Below are positions 1 to 7,076 of a DNA stretch of 42,270 nt, in pieces. Position 1 is the first letter of the stretch, and the number at the start of each line of letters is the position of its first letter. Made by a program: the position numbers and the translations under genes. The notes beneath the pieces were generated by a model, which was not told the origin of the DNA, searched no databases, and worked only from the letters and a program-made list of their open reading frames with translations. The stretch is from a virus, in IMG/VR virus record IMGVR_UViG_3300028844_005921, positions 1 through 42,270 of that record, one strand, 5' to 3'.

Positions 1-846
1 CATCTTAGTATTATGAACACTAGCAATTGCTAGTTCTCGTCCTGTCAGTAGTCCAACGAATACCCAAGTCGTAGACATTGGTATTGAATTAAGTTCTTTG
101 AAGAAGTAGAGAATAATAAAATACGCTAAATCAATTAACGTAGCTGACCTAATATATCGTGTGGTACTTTTTTCCAACACAATATTTTGAATCTTGCCGC
201 CCTGCTCTCTAAACATAAAAGCAAGTCCGCCTACAAAGACAATAGAGATAAGAATCATTAAGTCCCAGGGAACTTGACGAGGTAAAAACACGGCAATATT
301 AGCCATGTCGTGTGATAACCAAGTCCACCATAGCAAGCCTGTTGTTCCCCACTGTGCTACCCGCCAATAAGGACGGCTCCAATGATCACCAATAGGTTTC
401 TTTTCGTTAATTAATCTAGCAATGATGTGCCAAAGAGCATAAGCTGCCACAGCGGCTACAGCATAACCCATGATTGATTTCATCAGCATCTTTTCCAACA
501 CAAAGGTTGACGCAAAAGCTGAGAGAACAAGGAAGGATGTAGAGACTGGCACACCAATGCGAGTTAGCACAAGGAGTACGGCAGGAGCCGCTGCGTGATA
601 CCATTGAATCTCTTGAAAAGGAATTTTAGTTAAACGTCCGTATGAAATGTCTCCTCCGTTGACATACCATCCATACCATAGCGCCCAAAGCAAAACCGCC
701 GAAGCGGCGGCCCAGAGCTTAGTCCAACTAAAACGTTCGTGGTTAGAAGCGACCCAAGTGCCAAGAGTTTGCACTGAATCATTTGCGATAACACTATATG
801 CAGCCATTAAAAAGCCTAGTACCATCCAGATAGTTAACATATCCAT
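1..846 (-). CDS. PiT-like inorganic phosphate (anion) permease, C-terminus cut by window edge
   Basis: This open frame runs off the left edge without a stop; 282 codons are visible. The protein is very hydrophobic with many membrane segments. It carries two copies of a PiT-like signature: ANDSVQTLG at residues 21-29 with PVSTS at 100-104, then SHDMAN at 178-183 with PMSTT at 256-260. In PiT carriers the paired N-D and P-STT motifs of the two halves form the phosphate and cation path. The phosphate role is inferred from these motifs; sulfate or another anion is possible. The start at 846 is the first ATG after the upstream promoter and operator; a second in-frame ATG lies two codons later. It is separated from the leftward operon by a region with no protein gene, so it is probably expressed independently. 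Confidence 0.65.
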   Translation of the reverse strand, partial: MDMLTIWMVLGFLMAAYSVIANDSVQTLGTWVASNHERFSWTKLWAAASAVLLWALWYGWYVNGGDISYGRLTKIPFQEIQWYHAAAPAVLLVLTRIGVPVSTSFLVLSAFASTFVLEKMLMKSIMGYAVAAVAAYALWHIIARLINEKKPIGDHWSRPYWRVAQWGTTGLLWWTWLSHDMANIAVFLPRQVPWDLMILISIVFVGGLAFMFREQGGKIQNIVLEKSTTRYIRSATLIDLAYFIILYFFKELNSIPMSTTWVFVGLLTGRELAIASVHNTKM

Positions 847-880
847 TAAAATATCTTCTTTCTATATAAATTTTAATTAG

Positions 881-912
881 TATACCACGTGGTATAATAA
901 GTATTATACTAC
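881..912 (-). promoter_or_regulatory. Palindromic operator with overlapping minus-strand -10 box upstream of the permease
   Basis: TATACCACGTGGTATA at 881-896 is a perfect 16-bp palindrome. It is followed by AGTAT-T-ATACT at about 900-910. A minus-strand TATAAT lies at 903-908, which would start transcription near 896, inside the palindrome. This is the usual place for a repressor site. The matching -35 is weak, so the promoter may need an activator. The regulator is unknown. Confidence 0.6.
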
Positions 913-970
913 ATTTATATTACAATTTCATTACAGGAATCTATCGAAGAGGTTTTGTAATTTTTTGTAG

Positions 971-999
971 TTGACGGTGAGAGAAATTTATGCTATTCT
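971..999 (+). promoter_or_regulatory. Sigma70-type promoter, plus strand (TTGACG-17-TATTCT)
   Basis: TTGACG at 971-976, a 17-nt spacer and TATTCT at 994-999 make a good sigma70 promoter reading rightward. Transcription would start near 1006. No plus-strand protein gene follows; only the structured segment 1006-1140 lies before the convergent 3' end of the hydroxylase-like gene. Confidence 0.6.
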
Positions 1000-1005
1000 A
1001 TGTTT

Positions 1006-1140
1006 AATAGCTTGTGAATAACTTTACACCGTAGGTGAAAAGCTGTTTAATACGAGTGCTCCATATTGAATAACGTAGTCTCGTAGAGACGCAGCCGGGG
1101 CACGGAGTGCCGTAACGAAGTGCTACGTCAGAATTGTGCC
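1006..1140 (+). ncRNA. Candidate structured small RNA
   Basis: This segment is GC-richer than its surroundings and has no credible ORF. Read rightward it folds into nested hairpins. AGCTT (1009-1013) pairs with AAGCT (1040-1044) around CACC-GTA-GGTG (1027-1037). ACGTAG (1073-1078) pairs with CTACGT (1123-1128), enclosing GTCTC-GTA-GAGAC (1078-1090) and GGCAC-GGA-GTGCC (1099-1111). A sigma70 promoter sits just upstream. It matches no RNA family I recognise and has no clear U-tract terminator. It could alternatively act at the 3' end of the leftward operon transcript. Confidence 0.45.
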
Positions 1141-1141
1141 T

Positions 1142-1588
1142 TTATTTTATTGCTTCGTATGTACCAAATACTCTATCCCAGATAGAGAAGAAGATACCAA
1201 AATTCTTAGTCCAATCCCTGTGGTGAACTAAATGCCACTGCCCACTAGTCAGTAATGGAATATTAAATTTAGGGTTATGTTCAATTACTTCTTGAATAAT
1301 TGCTGACCACGCCCAATAAAATATTGCTATCCACCAATACCCAGTTATATAACAGAAAACTACTGTTGGAATAACTTCTGTTACCCATTGGTCAGCAGTA
1401 CTCCTCCAAGTATCTACCCAAATAAATATATTTTTCCAGTTCCATTTAGGTTGATAATCGGTCACATAGTCATGGTGATCTTGATGAATTTCTTTAAATT
1501 TAGGAATATGGTGAATACCCCTATGAAACCAATAAAGAATAAAGGTCCATGATAAAAACATCACAATATTAATAAGTATGGCTTGCAT
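1142..1588 (-). CDS. Fatty acid hydroxylase / sterol desaturase superfamily membrane protein
   Basis: This is a short integral-membrane protein (148 aa) with the histidine clusters of the di-iron hydroxylase superfamily: HRGIHH at 22-27, HQDHH at 35-39, an isolated His at 104 and HLVHH at 119-123. In this family the histidines bind two irons that hydroxylate or desaturate a lipid C-H bond at the membrane. Hydrophobic stretches lie at about 1-21 and 72-98. It is shorter than most members, as compact microbial versions are. It is the last gene of the leftward operon and overlaps the PP-loop gene upstream by 20 bases. The substrate is unknown; a host or virion lipid, or a carotenoid-like molecule, is possible. 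Confidence 0.7.
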   Translation of the reverse strand: MQAILINIVMFLSWTFILYWFHRGIHHIPKFKEIHQDHHDYVTDYQPKWNWKNIFIWVDTWRSTADQWVTEVIPTVVFCYITGYWWIAIFYWAWSAIIQEVIEHNPKFNIPLLTSGQWHLVHHRDWTKNFGIFFSIWDRVFGTYEAIK

Positions 1589-2423
1589 TTAATACTATTT
1601 TTTCTCCTGTGTTTTCTAATGCTCTTAAGATTTTTTCCTTATTAATTACATCAATCCCTTCGTTATTAAAATGTGTAGCTGCATAAGAAAAATAAGGTCC
1701 TAATACTTCCCAACATTCTCTACTAAGATGATGGAACTCAATTTTAGGTCTATAGTCTAGAATTTCAAATAACTCGTATTTCCATTCTCCTACCGATATA
1801 TTAGGGTTGAATCTTTTTATAGTGTGGTAAACTATATCTGTATTGTATAAAAAGAATGGAATTTCTATTGACTCATCATAGATATCAGCGTAAAAGTCAT
1901 AAACGTTAAATCCCATAGAACAATGATCATGGGAACCAGTTATAAAATCTTGTCCAGTTAATAATTTTGCGTCTCTACTTTTTGCATACTCAGCTAAAAC
2001 CATACTAGGTATACTGTAAAGTCCGTCACCTCCCCAAGGTTTTACTTTTTGCATAAATATTTGTATAAATTGTTTTTCAGATAAAGTATGAATATAAGGA
2101 GTTATCCCAAACTTTTTACAAGTGTGCAAAGCGTATTGGTATTCTATTGAATTTCCTCCAAAAAAACAAATAATAGGCTCAAAAGGTATACCCCACTCAA
2201 TTAACTTGTAAAATACAAAATCTGAGTCTGCGCCCCCACTAAAACCTAAATAAAATTTTTCTGTGGCAGATAAGTCTAATAACTCTGTTAGTACTTTATC
2301 TGCTGCACTATTAAAGTCTGTAGAACTAATTATATCGGGAGTTAAAGTTACTTCTAAAGATAGCTGTCGTTCTTGTACTCGCTTTTTAATATTAGTTTGT
2401 AGCCAATTATTTTTCGTTAACAT
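1569..2423 (-). CDS. PP-loop ATPase, asparagine-synthase-like domain protein
   Basis: The P-loop-like pyrophosphatase motif SGGADS lies at residues 62-67 after a beta strand (FYLGF), as in the synthetase domain of asparagine synthase and in amidotransferases. Such enzymes adenylate a carboxylate or carbonyl and then attack it with ammonia or sulfide. There is no N-terminal glutaminase domain, so the nitrogen donor must be free ammonia or a partner. It is one of four PP-loop proteins in the window and is the most distant from the 34-36 kb tandem pair. It overlaps both neighbours by about 20 bases, so co-expression is likely. The substrate cannot be inferred. Confidence 0.65.
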   Translation of the reverse strand: MLTKNNWLQTNIKKRVQERQLSLEVTLTPDIISSTDFNSAADKVLTELLDLSATEKFYLGFSGGADSDFVFYKLIEWGIPFEPIICFFGGNSIEYQYALHTCKKFGITPYIHTLSEKQFIQIFMQKVKPWGGDGLYSIPSMVLAEYAKSRDAKLLTGQDFITGSHDHCSMGFNVYDFYADIYDESIEIPFFLYNTDIVYHTIKRFNPNISVGEWKYELFEILDYRPKIEFHHLSRECWEVLGPYFSYAATHFNNEGIDVINKEKILRALENTGEKIVLNASHTY

Positions 2424-2652
2424 TCTTTAATCCTAAATAATACTTCTGATTTTTATGAAAATTTAAATAATAAGGTAGGTCATTACCATAGGGAATTTGT
2501 ATTCTTTCTATACCTAAACTATCTATAATTATATCTAGTTCTACAGGTTCATTACTTTTTTCTAATATTTTAACTATTTTTTCTATAGTTTCTGTTATTT
2601 GTTGCCCTTCCATTCTGACAGCAAATCTAGATCTTATTTTAGGGAGCATCAT
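2407..2652 (-). CDS. Hypothetical protein, 81 aa
   Basis: I do not recognise this protein. The N-terminal half looks helical and charged, with a possible short coiled stretch ([13 protein letters not shown]), and the C-terminal part has aromatic residues around [18 protein letters not shown]. It overlaps purT upstream by 14 bases and the PP-loop gene downstream by 17 bases, so it is probably translated by coupling within the operon. It could be a partner of the PP-loop protein, but position is the only support. Confidence 0.5.
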   Translation of the reverse strand: MMLPKIRSRFAVRMEGQQITETIEKIVKILEKSNEPVELDIIIDSLGIERIQIPYGNDLPYYLNFHKNQKYYLGLKNVNEK

Positions 2653-3814
2653 GCGTACTAATATCGAAAATTATAATTTTACTAGCAGCTTTTTTAGCCT
2701 TTCCTACAGTCGGAGCTAGTACTACTCCCATTCTTCTATTAGGCCTTGCCACTGGTTTTCCAAAAATTCTAACATCGACGCCTGTAATTTTCATTGCGGC
2801 TGGGATACCAGTAATAATAAAGTCAGGACTTGTACAGTCTGCTAAAATAACTTGACTTGCCCCTTCTCTTAAAATTTTTATCTCATCAATTGGAAGCCCT
2901 AAGATTGCACGAGCATGTAAATCAAATTCACTTAAATTTTGAGTATATAAAGTTACTAGTCCTGTATCATGTGGACGAGGACTAAGCTCACTAAAGATAA
3001 CAGTTGGATTATCAGTACTTATGTCTACAAAAAATTCAACACCAAAAATACCCTCTCCTCCGAGATCGTCTGTAATAATCTTAGCCATCTCTTGTGCGTG
3101 AGTTTCTATAATATGATTAGTAAAAGTTTCCTCTTGCTTACTTTGCCAGCTTCTTTGGTAATCCCCTCTTTCTTGCTCATGCTCTATGATTGGACAAAAT
3201 AAAGTAGGACCGTCTTTTTGCCTTACTGTAAGAAGAGTAATTTCATAACTAAAGTCAATAAACTCTTCAACTATAACTCTATGCCTATCCCCTCTCATAT
3301 TATCAATAGCATATTTCCAAGCAGCTTGAATTTCATTCTGATCATCAACTACCATCTGACCTTTGCCGCTAGAACTCATTACTGGCTTTACAACGCAGGG
3401 GAAGCCAATTTGTCTAGCTGCCGATTCTAGTTGGTCTAAGTTTTCAGCATATCTAAAATTAGCTGTTTTTAACCCTAGTTCGACAGCACGATCTCTAATT
3501 TTATCACGGTTCATAGTTAGATTTACAGCTCTAGCGGAAGGAACAACTTTATATCCTTGCTGTTCCTTCTCTACTAGAAACTCCGTGTTGATCGCTTCTA
3601 TTTCTGGGACAATTAAATCAGGTTTATAGTAACTGATAACTTTCTCAAGCTGACTTGCATCAAGCATATCTAAAACTTCAAAGTCGTCCGCAACTTTCAT
3701 TGCAGGTGCTCCTACGTAAGAATCACATGCAATAACTGTGCATCCATATTTCTTTGCACTAATAGTAAACTCTTTTCCAAGCTCACCGCTCCCCAAAAGT
3801 AGAATTTTTTTCAT
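2639..3814 (-). CDS. purT: Formate-dependent phosphoribosylglycinamide formyltransferase (GAR transformylase 2)
   Basis: PurT makes formyl-GAR from GAR, formate and ATP, the third step of purine synthesis, without needing formyl-folate. The sequence is full length (391 aa) and of ATP-grasp type. It has an N-terminal nucleotide-fold start ([15 protein letters not shown]), a substrate-binding segment around [15 protein letters not shown], the ATP-grasp region ([16 protein letters not shown]), the metal-binding part ([22 protein letters not shown]) and the terminal [14 protein letters not shown] block typical of PurT and PurK. Marine phages often carry purine genes. Here purS lies elsewhere in the window. 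The gene follows the glycosyltransferase directly with no spacer, so they share an operon. Confidence 0.93.
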   Translation of the reverse strand: MKKILLLGSGELGKEFTISAKKYGCTVIACDSYVGAPAMKVADDFEVLDMLDASQLEKVISYYKPDLIVPEIEAINTEFLVEKEQQGYKVVPSARAVNLTMNRDKIRDRAVELGLKTANFRYAENLDQLESAARQIGFPCVVKPVMSSSGKGQMVVDDQNEIQAAWKYAIDNMRGDRHRVIVEEFIDFSYEITLLTVRQKDGPTLFCPIIEHEQERGDYQRSWQSKQEETFTNHIIETHAQEMAKIITDDLGGEGIFGVEFFVDISTDNPTVIFSELSPRPHDTGLVTLYTQNLSEFDLHARAILGLPIDEIKILREGASQVILADCTSPDFIITGIPAAMKITGVDVRIFGKPVARPNRRMGVVLAPTVGKAKKAASKIIIFDISTHDAP

Positions 3815-4636
3815 TTACTGTCTCGCTAAATTAATAATTTTACCGATGTCACCCTCAAAAGTATACGAGCCAACATGGTTTAATTTTGTATTTGGGTCTA
3901 GCCAAATTTCTCCACCAAGCCTTTGCCACAATCGACAAAAAGCATAGTCTTCAGAAAGATACCTATTATCGCCATTTTCGTCTCTGTCAATAAGGGTATC
4001 AAAAAATGCATAACAATACTTCTGCAAGGAAGGATCAATATTACTATCATTTTTATAATGAAGATCAGGGTACTCAATCATCATTCTTTCAAAAACTTCA
4101 CGTTTAATACAGAAAAATCCTGTTGACGCATCCCAAACTTCCACCGCTCCATTTTCAATACGAATCTGTCTTTTAACAGGGTCTACGTATTTAAAATTAA
4201 CAGCGTATTGAACAGGGAGCGCCTTTTTTGGATACGCAGCTGCCACAATAGGTTTATCCATTGCTACAGCTCTGATTACAGATTCCTCATCAAACTCAAT
4301 ATCTGCGTCAATAAAGAATAGATGAGTTGCATCTGTAGCTAAAAACATTGCTGTAAGAATGTTTCTAGCTCTAGTTACAAGACTTTCATTTCTGAGGGTT
4401 GTTAGACGAAAGCTAACATTGTGTCGTGAAAGATTTTGGCTTGCCTTGAACATACTCAAGAAGTATTGATCCGTGATCATACCTCCGTAGCATGGAGTAG
4501 CAAAGAAGATACTTTGCTGTCGTAACCAGTCAAGGTCTACTTCTCCTCCTTCTCCCCCAATTCTAAGAGGATTAGGAGCTTCTACTTCAGTTGAGTCTTC
4601 TGAAGTAGAAATATCACTAAGCTTAATTCCAGCCAT
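3815..4636 (-). CDS. GT-A type glycosyltransferase
   Basis: After about 35 polar residues comes a GT-A-like domain opening with FFATPCYGGMITDQYF, followed by a helix with RARNILTAMFLA and a DxD-type metal motif, FFIDADIEFDEE, near residue 100. Further on are a substrate-side TGFFCIKREVFERM and an acidic SEDYAFCRLW, as in many family 2-like transferases. It therefore probably moves a nucleotide-activated sugar. It sits between SSB and purT, away from the main sugar cluster at 24-34 kb, and could act on virion or DNA. Donor and acceptor are unknown. The start at 4636 is close behind SSB (2-base gap). Confidence 0.75.
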   Translation of the reverse strand: MAGIKLSDISTSEDSTEVEAPNPLRIGGEGGEVDLDWLRQQSIFFATPCYGGMITDQYFLSMFKASQNLSRHNVSFRLTTLRNESLVTRARNILTAMFLATDATHLFFIDADIEFDEESVIRAVAMDKPIVAAAYPKKALPVQYAVNFKYVDPVKRQIRIENGAVEVWDASTGFFCIKREVFERMMIEYPDLHYKNDSNIDPSLQKYCYAFFDTLIDRDENGDNRYLSEDYAFCRLWQRLGGEIWLDPNTKLNHVGSYTFEGDIGKIINLARQ

Positions 4637-4638
4637 TA

Positions 4639-5295
4639 TTAATCTAGATCCTCAACTTCTTCGTCTGGGCGAAATTCGTCGCTAGCTTCTCCAGCAAAAT
4701 ATGCTGTGTTTTGAAGTAGCCACTCTTTCTGCTCTTCGTAGCTTTGACGCTTGTAAATCTTATCAAGCTCAAATAAATCACCAGACTTTTCTGCATCACT
4801 CAATGCAGAATTTGAACGAGCTGGGATGACAGAATACTTTACATTCTGTGGTAAAGGTCCTGTCTTTTCCTTCTTAATTGTGATATCATATCCTGCGTCA
4901 TCATCGGCAGGGTTCCCGTAGTCAGGATTTGTAGCATAATCTACAATTTGCTTATAGATAGTTGAACGAAGATCAAAAATCTTAATCTTGTTATCTGATC
5001 TATCAATAACATTACATACATAGGCAAACTGTGGCTTATCAGAGTAAACATCCTCATCAATTTCTTTCACAGGGTCTTTTGCGTTGTTGTTAAACCCTTC
5101 TGTCTGACGATCAAACTGTAGACACTCAACCGGCATCTTCTTGCCTTCTGATGTAACTACCCAATAAACATATCTAGGTAGAACTTCTCCTATTAGTCTA
5201 ATTTTTGTATCCCCAATTGGAAGAGTTAATCTTTCAATTTCTCGGCGTTGACCTCCGCCGCCTGTATTACCTTTTGTTTTGTCCCAAGAGACCAT
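4639..5295 (-). CDS. gp32-like single-stranded DNA-binding protein
   Basis: This 218-aa protein has the pattern I associate with T4 gp32-like SSBs of marine phages: a basic Gly-rich N-terminus (GNTGGGGQRR), an OB-like core (IRLIGEVLPRYVYWVV, FAYVCNVIDR, KIFDLRSTIYKQIVDYA), a mid-region GPLPQNVKYSVIPAR, and a strongly acidic tail ending DEEVEDLD. The acidic tail normally recruits replication and recombination proteins. I do not see the zinc-binding Cys/His set of T4 gp32. An AAGGAA ribosome site precedes the ATG. It would serve the replisome encoded at 9.7-14.9 kb. The call is from pattern memory, not a search. Confidence 0.7.
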   Translation of the reverse strand: MVSWDKTKGNTGGGGQRREIERLTLPIGDTKIRLIGEVLPRYVYWVVTSEGKKMPVECLQFDRQTEGFNNNAKDPVKEIDEDVYSDKPQFAYVCNVIDRSDNKIKIFDLRSTIYKQIVDYATNPDYGNPADDDAGYDITIKKEKTGPLPQNVKYSVIPARSNSALSDAEKSGDLFELDKIYKRQSYEEQKEWLLQNTAYFAGEASDEFRPDEEVEDLD

Positions 5296-5319
5296 TTTAG
5301 TTTTTCCTTTCTTGTTGAA

Positions 5320-5787
5320 CTATGTTCTTTGTGTGTAGGTATTTTCAAAGATAAAATTAATCTTATCATCTTCAATACTAATAAATGGATTACTTTTAAT
5401 TCCATCTATTTCTTTTAGTCTTAGGTAGTCTCTTTTTATATAAGGAGACTCCTCATCAATTCTTCTATATGATAGTAGCCATAAATACTGTATTTTATGC
5501 TCTACTTTTGTATATGTTGTTAAAAAATCTTTATTTAAAAAGTAGCTCTGAGGCTCCTCAGTTTTATAGTTATTAAATAACTCAAATGATTGAGTGTTTA
5601 TTTTAATTTGATTTTTTAGCCAGCTCGGCACTCTATCAACGTAAAGTGTCTTTATCAAATCAAGAGAGCCATTAGCAATTTTCTTATTATAACCAAAAGT
5701 AGAAGCATATGTCAACACGATAATTGAATCATAATCTTTTTTGGATTTTTTAAGAAGTTCGCACCAGTTAAAATAATATTTTTTCAT
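5320..5787 (-). CDS. Hypothetical protein, 155 aa
   Basis: I recognise no family. The protein is rich in Lys, Asn, Tyr and aromatic residues, with no signal peptide or membrane segment. Its start overlaps the end of the UvsW-like helicase gene by 4 bases (ATGA-type junction), suggesting translational coupling, and SSB follows 24 bases downstream. A position between a helicase and SSB suggests, weakly, a DNA-metabolism accessory role. The middle segment, VEHKIQYLWLLSYRRIDEES, looks helical. Confidence 0.5.
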   Translation of the reverse strand: MKKYYFNWCELLKKSKKDYDSIIVLTYASTFGYNKKIANGSLDLIKTLYVDRVPSWLKNQIKINTQSFELFNNYKTEEPQSYFLNKDFLTTYTKVEHKIQYLWLLSYRRIDEESPYIKRDYLRLKEIDGIKSNPFISIEDDKINFIFENTYTQRT

Positions 5788-7076
5788 AACTTATAGCCTC
5801 TCTGCCCATACCACTTAAACCTATTTTCTTGTTGTTTTCGTACTATCGGTCCCGTTAGCCAAAAATCGCATATTAAAGGACGTTTTTTCTCTGGGTGTTC
5901 TCTAATAATTCTACCAATTCTTTGCTCTAGTTTTATAGGATTATTTGATGGAAATACTAAAAATAAAGTGTCAAGTCTGTGACAACTAATTCCTTCATCA
6001 AAAAGTTTTGTAGTGAGAACTACTTTATACTTAGGACCTACATTGTCTAATATCTCTTTTCTCTGTTCTTCTCCAGTTTCCCCAATTAAAAGAACAGAGT
6101 CAGGTATAATTTTATTTAATTCACGAAGCCAATCTAGACGTTCTCCTAGAATGAGTACGCATCGACCTCCACTCACTTTCGATATGGCATTTTCAGCAAC
6201 TAACCGGCGCAACTGCGAGTTCGATGCTAATTTGTTGGTTTGTCTGCTCCAATCACGTTTTGGGTCAAGCACATTAAATCTGATGTCAGTTTGTAATATT
6301 TCTACTTTTGGCACAGCTAAAACTCTGGGGTCATACGCATATGATTTAAATGAAGTAAAGTAGTCATCTAATACAATGTGTTTTCCATCTTTTCTACGAG
6401 GGGTAGCTGTAATAGCAATTTTTGCTCTACAATTTATAGCATTTACTGCCTGAGAAAACATATCTGCAGGGCATAAATGCGCCTCATCTACCATTAAAAG
6501 ACCAAATTGATCATGTAGTTGGGGAATATTATTTAATACGCTTTTATAAATTCCAACGGTGATTTCTTGTATATCTAACAGTCCATCTCCTATTTTGCCA
6601 ATTTTAACATTTGGAATCTGTTTTTCTAACTCTTCTATCCACTGTCTAAAAAGTAGTTTTGTGTGCACCAAGATTAGAGTAGGTTTATTAGCACGGGCTA
6701 AAAGATTACAGCCAACGTAGGTTTTACCCCACCCGCAGGGTGCTTGGAATAGACCGCTTCTAACTCTGTCGTTTATTTGGAAAAAAGTATTTACCATATC
6801 TTGTTGTTCTTCTCTTAACTCACCACTAAATGTAAACTCTTGAGTGGCGTCGTCAAAATTGCGTAAATCTTCAACAGAATCTATTTTTAGTTTAGAATAT
6901 GAGTTACTAGGCACTGAATAGGTGCCTGTATCTTCATCATATTCATATGTGTAGTGAAAATCATCTACTATTTGATATGTGTAGGCTTGTTCAAAAGAAG
7001 AAATATTCTCAATATCTTCTTCTTTGATATAAATTTTATCACTAATAGTAGCTGATTTAATATTAAGTTTTTCCAT
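5784..7076 (-). CDS. UvsW-like superfamily 2 DNA helicase
   Basis: This is an SF2 helicase of DEAH type, like T4 UvsW, T5 D10 and XPB-like enzymes. It shows Walker A APCGWGKT at 112-119, motif Ia LILVHTKLL, motif II DEAH (in LLMVDEAHLCP), motif III ITATPRRKDG, and motif VI EQRIGRIIREH near the C-terminus. About 90 N-terminal residues form an accessory domain of unclear fold. UvsW remodels R-loops and branched DNA and helps switch from origin- to recombination-driven replication; the same is inferred here. It starts at a TAATG junction with the carbamoyltransferase stop upstream and is followed by the unknown 155-aa gene and SSB. Confidence 0.85.
   Translation of the reverse strand: MEKLNIKSATISDKIYIKEEDIENISSFEQAYTYQIVDDFHYTYEYDEDTGTYSVPSNSYSKLKIDSVEDLRNFDDATQEFTFSGELREEQQDMVNTFFQINDRVRSGLFQAPCGWGKTYVGCNLLARANKPTLILVHTKLLFRQWIEELEKQIPNVKIGKIGDGLLDIQEITVGIYKSVLNNIPQLHDQFGLLMVDEAHLCPADMFSQAVNAINCRAKIAITATPRRKDGKHIVLDDYFTSFKSYAYDPRVLAVPKVEILQTDIRFNVLDPKRDWSRQTNKLASNSQLRRLVAENAISKVSGGRCVLILGERLDWLRELNKIIPDSVLLIGETGEEQRKEILDNVGPKYKVVLTTKLFDEGISCHRLDTLFLVFPSNNPIKLEQRIGRIIREHPEKKRPLICDFWLTGPIVRKQQENRFKWYGQRGYKL

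Noticed and set aside
416-880. Short ORFs on both strands inside 416-880
   Set aside because: They are out of frame with a long continuous minus-strand permease frame that has clear membrane segments and PiT-like motifs.
1006-1140. tRNA gene
   Set aside because: The segment has strong hairpins but lacks a cloverleaf with a 7-bp acceptor stem and a normal T-loop.
2969-4126. Plus-strand ORFs opposite purT and the glycosyltransferase
   Set aside because: They are antisense shadows of two long, well-recognised minus-strand genes.
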